DNA of 20,828 nt, taken from positions 1 to 20,828 of the forward strand of contig JBEBXQ010000090.1 of the NCBI GenBank assembly GCA_040391535.1, written 5' to 3'. Position 1 is the stretch's first letter, and each line of letters begins with the position of its first letter. A program made the position numbers and the translations under genes. Positions 1-8,840 of the stretch are shown here, piece after piece. The notes under the pieces were generated by a model. The model saw only the letters and a program-made list of their open reading frames with translations, did no database searches and was not told the origin of the DNA. The stretch comes from JBEBXQ01 sp040391535. Its GTDB lineage: Bacteria; Bacteroidota; Bacteroidia; Cytophagales; Spirosomataceae.

Positions 1-183
1 TGCTCCGCCGCCACTTCCATCGCCATCTTCTCCCGGGTCGCCTTTATCACCTTTATCCCCCTTGTCTCCTTTTGCCCCTGCAACGCCGGCCGGACCTGCC
101 GGGCCTTCAGGACCTTCGCAAGCGGTAAATACCATACCAATAACTGCCAGTATCAGTAGACTGTGTAAGAATTTGCGCATCAT
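1..183 (-). CDS. Collagen-like repeat lipoprotein, 3' part outside window
   Basis: The first 61 codons of a gene running off the left edge. The start is ATG at 183, with a second ATG directly after it. The N-terminus reads MMRKFLHSLL, then a hydrophobic stretch, then FTAC around residues 19-22, which fits a lipobox with Cys22 as the lipidated residue. About 30 residues of Gly-X-Y collagen-like triplets follow (GPEGPAGPAG, then KGDKGDKGD), then an acidic, glycine-rich stretch. Such bacterial proteins are usually exported; the collagen-like part often acts as a stalk for a C-terminal domain, which lies outside the window. The leader is A-rich (seven or more A just before the ATG), typical of Bacteroidota. 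The exported, lipidated collagen-like nature is well supported; the specific role is unknown. Confidence 0.8.
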   Translation of the reverse strand, partial: MMRKFLHSLLILAVIGMVFTACEGPEGPAGPAGVAGAKGDKGDKGDKGDPGEDGDGSGGGA

Positions 184-381
184 AAGTTTTTTTTGTTTAA
201 GTAATGAAATTAGGTATGTTAAGTTTAGATATTGATTAAATCACAGAAGGTTATCAGCTTACCCGTTACAATATCTTCACCTCTGATGAACCTGCATTAT
301 TACAATACGCACTTTCTCTGATTTTCGAGCGATTTATCTGTAAATTTAATAAAAGCCGCAGATTTTAACTATTTACCTGTT

Positions 382-2148
382 TTATTTTACACTAACTTCT
401 TTATACTGCATTCTGTAAAGATTTGCATAATAACCATTCATCGCCAGCAGTGATTCATGGGTTCCGTATTCCATGATTTCTCCTTTCTGTAACGCGATAA
501 TCTTATCAGCTTCCTGAATAGTTGATAACCTGTGTGCGATTACAATGGCCGTACGCCCCTTCATTAGTTTTTCGATAGCGTTCTGAATCAGCTCCTCCGT
601 TTCTGTGTCGACCGATGAGGTAGCCTCGTCTAATACAATTATACGCGGATCATGTACCAGTGCCCTCACAAAAGAAATCAGCTGACGCTGACCTACTGAC
701 AACGTAGCGCCTCTTTCCTGGACGTTATATTCATACTGGCCGGGTAGCTGTTCGATAAATTCATGAACGCCTACCAGTTTGGCGGCTTCCACTATTTTTT
801 CCCTTGAAATATCCTGATTCCCCAGTCTGATGTTATTTTCAATGGTATCTGAAAAAAGAAACACATCCTGCAAAACCACACCTATATGCCTCCGGAGAAA
901 TGCCAGATCATAGGCTGCCACCGAATGCCCGTCTACCGTTATTTCACCCTTATTGATATCATATAACCGGGTAAGCAGGTTAATAACCGATGATTTCCCG
1001 GCTCCTGTTGCTCCCACCAGCGCAACGGTTTCTCCTTCTTTCACTTCAAAATCCACACCCTTCAATACATATTCCTCCTCATTATAGGCAAACCATACAT
1101 TGCTGAATTTAACCTCTCCCCTTATATGATCGGGTTTATAGTCGCCGTTATTTACCGTAAATTCATCACTGTCCAGCACCTGCAGAATCCGGTCAGTACT
1201 GACAATACCCTGCTGGAGGGTATTAAACCGGTCGGCCAGCTGCCGGATCGGCTGAAAAAACTGATTGATAAACATTACAAAGGCCGTAATGGTACCAAAA
1301 GAGACTTCATGATTAATCATTTGTCTTGAACCATACCAGACCACCAGACCGATACCCAATGCTGAGATCACATCGGCTACCGGAAAATAAATGGAATAAT
1401 AGAGTACAGAACGGATATTGGCATCACGGTGTTCTTTATTGATTTCCTTGAATTTCTCATACTCTTTGTCCTCACTGGTAAAAATCTGCACGATGTTCAT
1501 CCCTGAAATATGTTCCTGAACAAAGGAATTCAGGTTAGAGACCGCTGCCCTTACTTCATTAAAGGCATCTTTCACTTTTTCCTTAAATACGTAGGTACTG
1601 AAAAGCATCAGCGGCACCATGGATAAGCTGACCAGCGCAAGTTCCCAGTCGGTATAGAACATTACCCCGATAATCAGTACCAGCTGAAGAATATCACCCG
1701 CAATGGCAGCAAAACCATCGCTGAATACATTGGAAAGTGTTTCAATATCAGAGATCGTGCGTGTCACGAGCCTTCCGACGGGCGTATTATCAAAATATTT
1801 CAGCCGGAGATTAACAATCTTGTCATAAACGGCAATCCTGATATCACGTATGATAAACTGCCCCAGCCATCCCGACAGATAGGTATTTACAAACTGAATA
1901 ATGCCTCTGAGCACCAGAAAACCTATCATGATGATCACCATCAGGCCGAGCTGCTGATAATTTCCTTCCGCAACCGGGCCGTCAATTGTATATTTGATCA
2001 GCAAAGGAAGTGCCGGGGACAGCAGAGCGCTGAACATAATAATCAGAATTAATCCATAAAACTGCTTTTTGTATGGCCCGACAAATGAATACAATCGCTT
2101 TAAGGTGGGGACGTCCAGTATCTGTCCGCTTTTGGTTTCTTTGTTCAC
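382..2148 (-). CDS. ABC exporter half-transporter (fused permease and ATPase)
   Basis: A type I ABC exporter of 588 residues from a GTG start at 2148. The N-terminal half is the six-helix ABC_membrane domain (about residues 20-320). The ATPase half follows: Walker A GATGAGKS (about 379-386), signature LSVGQRQ (483-489), Walker B and D-loop IIVLDEATSSVD (503-514), and the switch His in IAHR (539). The signature has Val where LSGGQ has its first Gly, a variant I know from MsbA/MdlB-like exporters. I chose GTG because a cytoplasmic stretch (VNKETKSGQILD) starts there, as in relatives. Longer in-frame starts up to 2268 would add 40 odd residues and overlap the divergent AraC gene. It probably works as a homodimer exporting a lipid or hydrophobic compound; the substrate cannot be inferred. 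Confidence 0.9.
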   Translation of the reverse strand: MNKETKSGQILDVPTLKRLYSFVGPYKKQFYGLILIIMFSALLSPALPLLIKYTIDGPVAEGNYQQLGLMVIIMIGFLVLRGIIQFVNTYLSGWLGQFIIRDIRIAVYDKIVNLRLKYFDNTPVGRLVTRTISDIETLSNVFSDGFAAIAGDILQLVLIIGVMFYTDWELALVSLSMVPLMLFSTYVFKEKVKDAFNEVRAAVSNLNSFVQEHISGMNIVQIFTSEDKEYEKFKEINKEHRDANIRSVLYYSIYFPVADVISALGIGLVVWYGSRQMINHEVSFGTITAFVMFINQFFQPIRQLADRFNTLQQGIVSTDRILQVLDSDEFTVNNGDYKPDHIRGEVKFSNVWFAYNEEEYVLKGVDFEVKEGETVALVGATGAGKSSVINLLTRLYDINKGEITVDGHSVAAYDLAFLRRHIGVVLQDVFLFSDTIENNIRLGNQDISREKIVEAAKLVGVHEFIEQLPGQYEYNVQERGATLSVGQRQLISFVRALVHDPRIIVLDEATSSVDTETEELIQNAIEKLMKGRTAIVIAHRLSTIQEADKIIALQKGEIMEYGTHESLLAMNGYYANLYRMQYKEVSVK

Positions 2149-2227
2149 AATAAGTATATATGCTAAATATTTTCTCTTTAGTAACGCAAAATCAATTGCG
2201 AAAGTTACCATTAAATTTAATAACCGC
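2149..2227. promoter_or_regulatory. Divergent promoter region between ABC exporter and AraC regulator
   Basis: About 79 bp, strongly AT-rich, between the GTG of the exporter (minus) and the ATG of the AraC gene (plus). Both promoters must lie here or inside the neighbouring 5' ends. I see no perfect TAnnTTTG -7 element on either strand, so no exact promoter is called. Confidence 0.4.
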
Positions 2228-3187
2228 ATGAATCGAATCAAGGGAAACCGGGAAGGAGAAGGCAACATTCCGGTCCATAGTTTACCTCATTCGGATACTT
2301 CGACTCCTTCTATCCATATTTACCGTTTTAAAAATGAGGCTCACCACGAAGCAGGATCAGGTAGTTTACGACCTTTACCTGTCACCCCCTTACCTACCAA
2401 TCTTTATCACAGACATAATTATTATGAAATTCTTTTTTTTGAAGAAGGACAGGGATTTCATGAAATTGATTTCCATACTTTCCCGTTTCAGTCACCCTGT
2501 GTACATTTTCTGGCACCGGGCACTGTCCACCTGCTGAGTCCGGCAAAAGAATGCCGCGGATATATCCTGACCTTTACCGAAGATCATTACAATTTTCATG
2601 GCACTGACGGAAAGCCCGCTTTAACCGGCATGCCCTTTTTTAAAAAGGACGGCATGCATGAAGCGGCACTTTCACTGGAGGCGAAAAATCAGGTTTATCT
2701 GAAGAATATACTGGATAATATGGCGGAAGATTATCTGAATTCAGACGAGCTGAACAAATTTGTCTCCAGTCCGTATTTACAGATTTTTCTTCAGAAGTGT
2801 TGCCATATTTCATTAAAGTCGGGCACAGTGCCGTCGGGCTTGCCGGGTATTACCACTCATCTGATAGGACAATTTCAGGAATTGGTAGAGAAGCATTTTC
2901 GTAAACAGCATGAGGTAAAATTTTACGCTGAGGCACTCGCCGTTACACCGGATTACCTTTCCAAAATGGCGAAAAAACACCTTGAAATAACTGCCGGTGA
3001 ATACATTATCAATAAAATACTTCTGGAAGCGAAAAGGTTACTGGTGTTCTCATCACTTAGCAGCAAAGAAATCGCGTATCATATCAATATCGAAGATCCG
3101 TCTTATTTCGGCCGGCTTTTTAAACGAAAAACCGGATTAACCCCTCACGAATACCGTATTTCTGTCCGGAAAAGTACCATAGATTAA
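2228..3187 (+). CDS. AraC-family transcriptional regulator with cupin sensor
   Basis: A 319-residue AraC/XylS regulator. The N-terminal half looks like an AraC-type cupin ligand-binding domain: HRHNYYEILFFEEG (61-74) is the usual His-rich first cupin strand, and APGTVH (96-101) the second motif. The C-terminal ~100 residues (about 215-312) hold the double helix-turn-helix, with AVTPDYLSKMAKK (238-250) in the first and SKEIAYHINIEDPSYFGRLFKRKTG around 279-303 in the second. I took ATG 2228, although the frame is open back to 2069, because the upstream part would lie inside the divergent exporter gene and matches no domain. It sits 92 bp upstream of the GH88 gene on the same strand and is the likely regulator of the sugar operon, sensing a sugar from its substrate. 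That regulatory link is inference from position. Confidence 0.9.
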   Translation: MNRIKGNREGEGNIPVHSLPHSDTSTPSIHIYRFKNEAHHEAGSGSLRPLPVTPLPTNLYHRHNYYEILFFEEGQGFHEIDFHTFPFQSPCVHFLAPGTVHLLSPAKECRGYILTFTEDHYNFHGTDGKPALTGMPFFKKDGMHEAALSLEAKNQVYLKNILDNMAEDYLNSDELNKFVSSPYLQIFLQKCCHISLKSGTVPSGLPGITTHLIGQFQELVEKHFRKQHEVKFYAEALAVTPDYLSKMAKKHLEITAGEYIINKILLEAKRLLVFSSLSSKEIAYHINIEDPSYFGRLFKRKTGLTPHEYRISVRKSTID

Positions 3188-3222
3188 CTCAAATGTGCCT
3201 TTAATAGGGATTTCTTATGAAA

Positions 3223-3230
3223 TATCTTTG
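3223..3230 (+). promoter_or_regulatory. Candidate -7 promoter element for the GH88 operon
   Basis: TATCTTTG matches the Bacteroidota -7 consensus TAnnTTTG perfectly and lies 50 bp upstream of the GH88 start. No clear TTG is present at the -33 spacing, as would suit a promoter that needs an activator such as the AraC protein encoded just upstream. Confidence 0.5.
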
Positions 3231-3279
3231 CATAATACCATTGTATTAAAGATAATAAATCCTATTTACCGCATTTGCA

Positions 3280-4662
3280 ATGAAAATTAACAAGGAAATT
3301 ACGGCAGGAAGCCTTCAAAAAAAACTGGATAATTTCTGGAATAAATCAGCTGAAAAAATCAATCTGATCAATCGCGAATATCCGGCCTCCAAAGGTTCTC
3401 CGGTATTTACAGTCGAAGGGAAATATACCACCCGGGGCTGGACCGAATGGACACAGGGTTTTCAGTATGGATCGGAAGTGCTTCAGTTTGATGCAACCGG
3501 TGAGGCAGAATACCTGGAAAACGCAAAGAAAATGACGGTTCAGAACATGGCTTCTCATGTAAGTCATTTCGGCGTACATGACCACGGGTTCAACAATGTC
3601 AGCACCTATGGAAACCTCCTGCGGCTGATGAACGAAGGGCGTATTCCTGAGAACAAAGGCGAGCGTGATTTTTATGAAATAGCCCTCAAAGTAAGCGGCT
3701 CTGTACAGGCACGCCGCTGGACCAACATCAAAGACGGCGGATTTATTCATTCTTTTAACGGCCCGCATTCTTTATTTGTAGACACCATCCGCTCCGTTCG
3801 TGCACTCATGGTTTCTCATCTGCTCGGCCATAGCTACATGGGTGAAAACGACGTAAAAACAAGCCTTTTTGAAAGAGGTACTTTACACGCGCTGGCTACT
3901 GCCAGATACGGTATTTATTATGGTGAAGGCCGTGATATCTATGATACCTGGGGAAGAGCAGCCCACGAAAGCGTATTCAATACCAATGACGGTAATTTCC
4001 GTTGTCCTAATTCACAGCAGGGATTTTCAGGTTTTACTACCTGGACACGAGGTCTGGCATGGGCTATGGTAGGCTTTCCGGAACAGCTCGAATCACTGGA
4101 ATACTTCAGCGAAGAAGACCTGCAGCCTTTTGGAGGTAAAGATGCCCTGGAAGCCATTTATCTGAAAGCAGCCAAAGCTACCTGCGATTTTTATATTGAT
4201 AATACGTCGACAGACGGGATCGCCATCTGGGATACGGGCGCGTTGAATATTCATAAGCTGGGTGATTATACGCAATCTGTTTCCGACCCTTATAACCCAT
4301 GGGAACCGGTAGACAGCTCAGCCGGTGCAATCGGTGCGCAGGGTTTGCTGCGCTTAGGGAAATATCTGCAGGATAAAGGTCATACTGAGGAAGGCAACCG
4401 TTACTGGCAGGCGGGTTTGACAGTTGTCAATACTTTACTGGAGGAACCGTATCTGTCCAATGATCCTGCTCATCAGGGGTTGATTCTGCACTCGGTATAC
4501 CACCGGCCAAACGGATGGGATCATATTCCGGCCGGACAGCAGGTCCCATGCGGAGAATCCAGCATGTGGGGAGATTATCATGCCCGGGAAACTGCACTTT
4601 ACCTTACCAGGATCAATAATCAGCAACCGTATTATAAGTATACGGGCGCAGTTGCTTTGTAG
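3280..4662 (+). CDS. GH88 family unsaturated glucuronyl (uronyl) hydrolase
   Basis: A 460-residue alpha6/alpha6-barrel hydrolase of the GH88 type, which removes the 4,5-unsaturated uronic acid left on oligosaccharides by polysaccharide lyases (hydration of the vinyl ether). Family landmarks: HDHGFNN (100-106) with Asp101, matching the first Asp of the unsaturated glucuronyl hydrolase pair; FVDTIRSV (166-173) with Asp168, matching the catalytic Asp; WTRGLAW (255-261); and MWGDYHARETAL (429-440), the conserved GDYY/F-E-L end motif. There is no signal peptide, so it should act in the cytoplasm after import. It is the first gene of an operon with an isomerase, a Gfo/Idh/MocA enzyme and an SDR. 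Specificity (glucuronyl, galacturonyl or other) cannot be read by eye; GH105 is a related but less likely alternative. Confidence 0.85.
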   Translation: MKINKEITAGSLQKKLDNFWNKSAEKINLINREYPASKGSPVFTVEGKYTTRGWTEWTQGFQYGSEVLQFDATGEAEYLENAKKMTVQNMASHVSHFGVHDHGFNNVSTYGNLLRLMNEGRIPENKGERDFYEIALKVSGSVQARRWTNIKDGGFIHSFNGPHSLFVDTIRSVRALMVSHLLGHSYMGENDVKTSLFERGTLHALATARYGIYYGEGRDIYDTWGRAAHESVFNTNDGNFRCPNSQQGFSGFTTWTRGLAWAMVGFPEQLESLEYFSEEDLQPFGGKDALEAIYLKAAKATCDFYIDNTSTDGIAIWDTGALNIHKLGDYTQSVSDPYNPWEPVDSSAGAIGAQGLLRLGKYLQDKGHTEEGNRYWQAGLTVVNTLLEEPYLSNDPAHQGLILHSVYHRPNGWDHIPAGQQVPCGESSMWGDYHARETALYLTRINNQQPYYKYTGAVAL

Positions 4663-4708
4663 ATCCGTAAAGACAGAAGTTAACCTATCACCATTAATAT
4701 TAACCCGA

Positions 4709-5524
4709 ATGGAACTCAGCCGTAGCTGTTTACATACAATTACCAATAAACCCTGGGGACTGGAGCAACTGGTGGACAAATATGCCCAGGCCGGAATCAA
4801 AGGAATCAGTGTCTGGAACAACGCCATTGAGACGATGGGCCCTTACCGTGCCGGAGAACTGATCCGTAACAACGGACTTGATGTGGTCTCTTACGTAAGA
4901 GGTGGTTTTTTCCCGCATCCAGAAAGTACCGGCCGTGCGCAGGCATTGAACCATAACCGTAAGTTACTGGAAGAAGCGGCTGCTTTGGGTGCCCCTATGA
5001 TCGTACTGGTTTGCGGTGCCTCACCGTTACAACCGCTTGCGGTTTCCAGAAAGCAGATTCAGGAAGGCATTGAAGCGATATTACCATTAGCAGAAAAGCT
5101 GAATGTAAAACTGGCAATTGAGCCGCTTCACCCGATGTATGCCGCAGACCGGTCTGCAATTAATACACTTGGACAGGCCAATGACCTGGCAGAGTCTTTT
5201 GCTTCTCCGTTTGTAGGCGTTGCGGTGGATGTTTACCACTTATGGTGGGACGAACACCTGGAAACTGAAATTGCCCGATGTGGGAAAAACGGCAATTTAC
5301 TGGCATATCACGTATGCGACTGGAAAGTCAATACGCTGGATATGCTCAACGACCGCGGCCTGATGGGCGAAGGCTGTATTGATATAAAACAGATTACCCG
5401 ATGGGTAGAAGACGCGGGCTTCAAGGGATATACTGAAGTCGAGATTTTCTCCAACATTCACTGGGCAAAAGATCAGGATCTGTTCCTGAAAGAAATTACT
5501 GACGCTTTTCAAAAACACGTATAA
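4709..5524 (+). CDS. Xylose-isomerase-like TIM-barrel sugar isomerase/epimerase
   Basis: A 271-residue protein of the AP_endonuc_2 / xylose-isomerase-like TIM-barrel superfamily. The metal ligands expected for the fold are visible: Glu138 in LAIEPLHP, Asp174 and His177 in VAVDVYHLWWD, His201 in AYHVCDW, and Glu245 in YTEVEIF. Relatives include sugar(-phosphate) isomerases and epimerases, hydroxypyruvate isomerase and inosose dehydratase; the exact reaction is not readable here. The start is ATG 4709: earlier in-frame codons lie inside the GH88 gene, and MELSRSCLHTIT is the first barrel strand. It sits 46 bp after GH88 and 20 bp before the Gfo/Idh/MocA gene, so it is probably co-transcribed and acts on the released sugar acid or a keto-derivative. 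Confidence 0.85.
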   Translation: MELSRSCLHTITNKPWGLEQLVDKYAQAGIKGISVWNNAIETMGPYRAGELIRNNGLDVVSYVRGGFFPHPESTGRAQALNHNRKLLEEAAALGAPMIVLVCGASPLQPLAVSRKQIQEGIEAILPLAEKLNVKLAIEPLHPMYAADRSAINTLGQANDLAESFASPFVGVAVDVYHLWWDEHLETEIARCGKNGNLLAYHVCDWKVNTLDMLNDRGLMGEGCIDIKQITRWVEDAGFKGYTEVEIFSNIHWAKDQDLFLKEITDAFQKHV

Positions 5525-5544
5525 AAATAATAAAAACTGAATTC

Positions 5545-6687
5545 ATGGTACATAAAATAGGCATCATCATGAACGGCGTTACAGGCCGTATGGGAACCAA
5601 TCAGCACCTGCTCAGGTCTATCAAGGCTATTATAGAGCAAGGTGGTGTAAAGATTTCAGACAATGATTCTATTATGCCCGATCCGATTCTGGTCGGCAGA
5701 AACGAAAACAAACTGCAGGAACTCTGCAAGCGTTCCGGAGTAGAAAAATACACAACCGATCTTGATGCTGTACTGGCCGATCCGTCCTATCAGATTTACT
5801 TTGATGCCCAGGTAACCGGCCGTCGTGCCCCGGCCATTAAAAAGGCCATCGAAGCCGGAAAACACATTTATTGTGAAAAACCCACCGGCACCACCACAGA
5901 AGAGGCACTGGAATTATATGAACTGGCCACTAAGGCAGGCATAAAACATGGCGTAGTTCAGGATAAATTATGGTTACCCGGTTTACTGAAGTTACAACGT
6001 CTGAAAGAGGCTGGTTTCTTCGGAAAAATCCTTTCTGTACGGGGTGAGTTCGGGTATTGGGTGTTTGAAGGAAATTCGATTCCGGCACAGCGCCCTTCAT
6101 GGAATTACCGTAAAGAAGATGACGGAGGCATAATAGTCGATATGCTTTGCCACTGGCGGTATGTGCTTGACAATCTTTTTGGCGAAGTGAAAGCAGTTTC
6201 GTGCCTTGGTGCAACGCACATTCCGGAGCGTGTTGACGAAAACGGCAAAACATATGCCTGTACTGCGGATGATGCCTGCTATGCTACGTTTGAGCTGGAA
6301 GACGGTGTTATCGCCCATTTCAATTCTTCGTGGACAGTACGTGTACGCAGGGATGATTTGCTGACATTACAGGTCGACGGAACCCATGGCTCAGCTGTAG
6401 CAGGTTTAAGAGATTGCTACATTCAGCATTATGGCAACACGCCAAAACCTGTCTGGAATCCGGATATTGACCAGCCGATCAATTTCCTTGACGGATGGAG
6501 TAAAGTTCCGCAGCAGGAAGAATATGATAATGCCTTTAAAATCCAATGGGAATTATTCCTGAAACATATTGTCCTTGATACACCTTTCCGCTGGGGACTT
6601 AAAGAAGGCGCTAAAGGTGTACAGCTCGCTGAAAAAGGTATCGAAAGCTGGGAGCAGAGAAAATGGGTTTCTCTGGAAGCACTTTAA
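5545..6687 (+). CDS. Gfo/Idh/MocA family NAD(P)-dependent oxidoreductase
   Basis: A 380-residue sugar or cyclitol dehydrogenase-type enzyme. An N-terminal Rossmann domain (about 1-135) is followed by the alpha/beta substrate domain. EKPTG (111-115) with Lys112 is the family's catalytic lysine motif, and GGIIVDMLCHWRY (194-206) carries the Asp199/His203 pair of the second catalytic motif. The dinucleotide loop is GVTGRMG (11-17) rather than the usual GxGxxG, a form better known from DapB-type reductases. It lies 20 bp after the isomerase gene and 14 bp before the SDR gene. Pairing an isomerase with a Gfo/Idh/MocA enzyme is common where sugars pass through a keto intermediate, which is the likely role here; substrate and cofactor preference are unknown. 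Confidence 0.88.
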   Translation: MVHKIGIIMNGVTGRMGTNQHLLRSIKAIIEQGGVKISDNDSIMPDPILVGRNENKLQELCKRSGVEKYTTDLDAVLADPSYQIYFDAQVTGRRAPAIKKAIEAGKHIYCEKPTGTTTEEALELYELATKAGIKHGVVQDKLWLPGLLKLQRLKEAGFFGKILSVRGEFGYWVFEGNSIPAQRPSWNYRKEDDGGIIVDMLCHWRYVLDNLFGEVKAVSCLGATHIPERVDENGKTYACTADDACYATFELEDGVIAHFNSSWTVRVRRDDLLTLQVDGTHGSAVAGLRDCYIQHYGNTPKPVWNPDIDQPINFLDGWSKVPQQEEYDNAFKIQWELFLKHIVLDTPFRWGLKEGAKGVQLAEKGIESWEQRKWVSLEAL

Positions 6688-6701
6688 AATCTGCTATACT
6701 C

Positions 6702-7469
6702 ATGAAAACAGCTTTAGTAACCGGAGGAAGCCGCGGAATTGGTTTGGGTATCGCGACCTGCCTTGCCAAAGAAGGCTATCAGCTTGCCATCAATGGAGTA
6801 CGGGCAGAAGAAGATGTTCAGGAAACACTTGAGGCATTAAGGGCTTATGGTGCCGATGTGATTTATTGTCAGGGAAGCATCTCTTCTGAAAAGGACCGTA
6901 ATGCCATCGTCGAAAAAGTATACGGACATTTCGGCACCTTAAACGTATTGGTGAATAACGCTGGCGTAGCCCCCAAAAACCGGCTCGATATTCTGGAAAC
7001 CACACAGGAGAACTACCGGTACGTAATGGAAACCAATCTGGAGGGACCGTTTTTTCTTACGCAGGCCATTGCTAATAAAATGGCGCTAAGCAAAAAAAAT
7101 GACCCGGACTTTCAGGGAACAATCATTTTTGTGACGTCTGTCTCAGCGACGGTAACATCCATTAACCGTGGAGAATATTGTCTGTCCAAAGCGGGGCTGG
7201 CGATGACCAGTTCTCTGTTTGCAGTCAGGATGGCAGAATATGGTATTCCTGTTTTTGAATTACGGCCCGGTATCATTGCCACCGACATGACTTCAAAAGT
7301 ACAGGGAAAATACGACCGGATGTTTGAAGACGGTATCGCCCTGCAACCACGCTGGGGAACTCCTGAAGATATCGGTAAAGCGGTAGCTTCACTGGTACGT
7401 GGCGATTTCCCCTATTCAACCGGTCAGGTCATCAATATCGATGGCGGCATGTTGATCGACAGACTTTAA
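6702..7469 (+). CDS. SDR oxidoreductase, FabG-like
   Basis: A 255-residue classical short-chain dehydrogenase/reductase. Visible motifs: TGGSRGIG cofactor loop (7-14), NNAG (85-88), Asn112, Ser146, and Tyr159-x3-Lys163 in EYCLSK. The end has the usual GQVINIDGG. This form is often auto-annotated as 3-ketoacyl-ACP reductase, but as the fourth gene of a sugar operon it more likely reduces or oxidises a sugar acid or keto-sugar. I chose ATG 6702, because the Rossmann strand KTALVTGG starts there; the longer in-frame start at 6663 would overlap the preceding gene by 25 bp. A strong terminator follows directly. Confidence 0.88.
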   Translation: MKTALVTGGSRGIGLGIATCLAKEGYQLAINGVRAEEDVQETLEALRAYGADVIYCQGSISSEKDRNAIVEKVYGHFGTLNVLVNNAGVAPKNRLDILETTQENYRYVMETNLEGPFFLTQAIANKMALSKKNDPDFQGTIIFVTSVSATVTSINRGEYCLSKAGLAMTSSLFAVRMAEYGIPVFELRPGIIATDMTSKVQGKYDRMFEDGIALQPRWGTPEDIGKAVASLVRGDFPYSTGQVINIDGGMLIDRL

Positions 7470-7475
7470 TTATAG

Positions 7476-7505
7476 AAACGGAATGGTAAAACATTCCGTT
7501 TTTTT
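7476..7505 (+). terminator. Intrinsic terminator closing the GH88 operon
   Basis: A perfect 10-bp stem (AAACGGAATG at 7476-7485, CATTCCGTTT at 7492-7501) around a 6-base loop, running into a T-tract. It starts 6 bp after the SDR stop codon and separates the first four genes from the MFS transporter. Confidence 0.85.
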
Positions 7506-7560
7506 ATGTTTAACATAGCTTCTTTTAAAATTAAAAGAACCTGTAACCTACCTTTACTAT

Positions 7561-8796
7561 ATGACAAAAGCGAATGAATCTGAACGTTCAGTCTTATCGC
7601 ACCTGCTCCGTATCCCGGTGGTGGTGGCAGCACTGGGCTACCTGGTCGACATGTACGACCTGTTCCTCTTCAGCGTGGTGCGTATTCCCAGTTTAAAAGC
7701 GCTGGGCATCACAGGAGAGGCCCTTTTAAATGACGGTGTTCTTCTTTTAAATATGCAAATGGCCGGAATGCTTGTCGGCGGAATCCTCTGGGGGATTCTG
7801 GGTGATAAAAGAGGACGGCTATCTGTTTTATTCGGATCTATTATTACGTACTCACTGGCAAATATTGCCAACGGATTCGTGACCTCCGTTGAACAATATG
7901 CTGTCCTCCGCTTCATTGCCGGTGTTGGTCTTGCAGGAGAACTCGGGGCAGGGATTACCCTGGTCACCGAAGTATTACCCAAGCAGATCCGTGGTTATGG
8001 AACTACCCTTGTAGCTACGCTTGGCGTGCTGGGCGCGATTCTGGCTTATTTCGTTGCGGACATATTTGAATGGCGTATTTCTTATTTCGTCGGTGGTGGG
8101 CTTGGTCTTCTTTTACTCCTGTTGCGGGTGAAAGTGTTCGAATCCGGCATGTTTGAAAAACTCAAAGAGCAAAAAGTAGAAAGAGGTAATGTAATGATGA
8201 TCCTTTCCAACAGCAAACGGCTGGCCAAATACATTCAGGCCATCGTTATAGGTTTACCCATCTGGTTTGTTGTAGGAGTGCTGATTACCTTCTCACCTGA
8301 ATTCGGTGCAGCCAAAGGCATTACAGGAATTGACGCGGGGAAAGCAGTCATGCTCGCCTTTTCCGGACAGGTCTTCGGCGATATCTTCAGCGGCCTGCTC
8401 AGCCAGTCCTTCCAGAGTCGTAAGAAAATCATCGGCCTGTTTATCGTTCTGTCCTTTACGATGGTCTGCTTCTACCTGCTGATGCCGATGGAGAACGCAT
8501 TTATTTTCTATGTGGCCTGTGCCCTAATGGGATTTTGCAATGGCTACTGGACACTTTTCATTACTATCGCGGCAGAGCTGTTCGGTACCAACCTGAGAGC
8601 TACCGTAGCTACTACAATTCCTAATTTTGTGCGTGGGGCTACGATACCGCTTACTTCGTTATTCATTTATTTCAAGCCTGAAATCGGAGTAATACAAAGT
8701 GCCATCACCATTGGGGCATTTACGGTGCTTATCGCGTTGATCTGCCTTTATTTCCTGGAAGAAACTTTCCACAAAGATTTGAACTATAACGAGTAA
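7561..8796 (+). CDS. MFS transporter, sugar-acid or organic-acid symporter type
   Basis: A 411-residue major facilitator protein with about 12 hydrophobic segments. The loop between helices 2 and 3 has the MFS motif (GILGDKRGRLS, 79-88, with Asp82 and Arg84/Arg86). The first helix holds DMYDLFLF (30-37), like the acidic YD pair of aromatic-acid and metabolite:H+ symporters. LRFIAGVGLAGELGAG (116-131) fits the helix 4-5 region. It is separated from the SDR by a terminator but is on the same strand and 44 bp before another SDR. It is the only obvious importer in the locus, with no SusC/SusD pair present, so it probably brings the uronide or a breakdown product across the inner membrane. The substrate is inferred from context only. 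Confidence 0.85.
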   Translation: MTKANESERSVLSHLLRIPVVVAALGYLVDMYDLFLFSVVRIPSLKALGITGEALLNDGVLLLNMQMAGMLVGGILWGILGDKRGRLSVLFGSIITYSLANIANGFVTSVEQYAVLRFIAGVGLAGELGAGITLVTEVLPKQIRGYGTTLVATLGVLGAILAYFVADIFEWRISYFVGGGLGLLLLLLRVKVFESGMFEKLKEQKVERGNVMMILSNSKRLAKYIQAIVIGLPIWFVVGVLITFSPEFGAAKGITGIDAGKAVMLAFSGQVFGDIFSGLLSQSFQSRKKIIGLFIVLSFTMVCFYLLMPMENAFIFYVACALMGFCNGYWTLFITIAAELFGTNLRATVATTIPNFVRGATIPLTSLFIYFKPEIGVIQSAITIGAFTVLIALICLYFLEETFHKDLNYNE

Positions 8797-8840
8797 AAAG
8801 TATCTTAACAGTTTCGAAATCTAACCGGAACGAATACTGT

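Noticed and set aside
184..381. Possible small gene or RNA between the collagen-like gene and the ABC exporter
   Set aside because: The gap is AT-rich, with no frame of note, no stable hairpin and no perfect promoter element seen; it reads as leader and spacer.
3346..3768. Open frame of 140 codons on the minus strand within the GH88 gene
   Set aside because: The plus-strand frame has clear GH88 motifs through this stretch; the minus-strand translation has no recognisable family.
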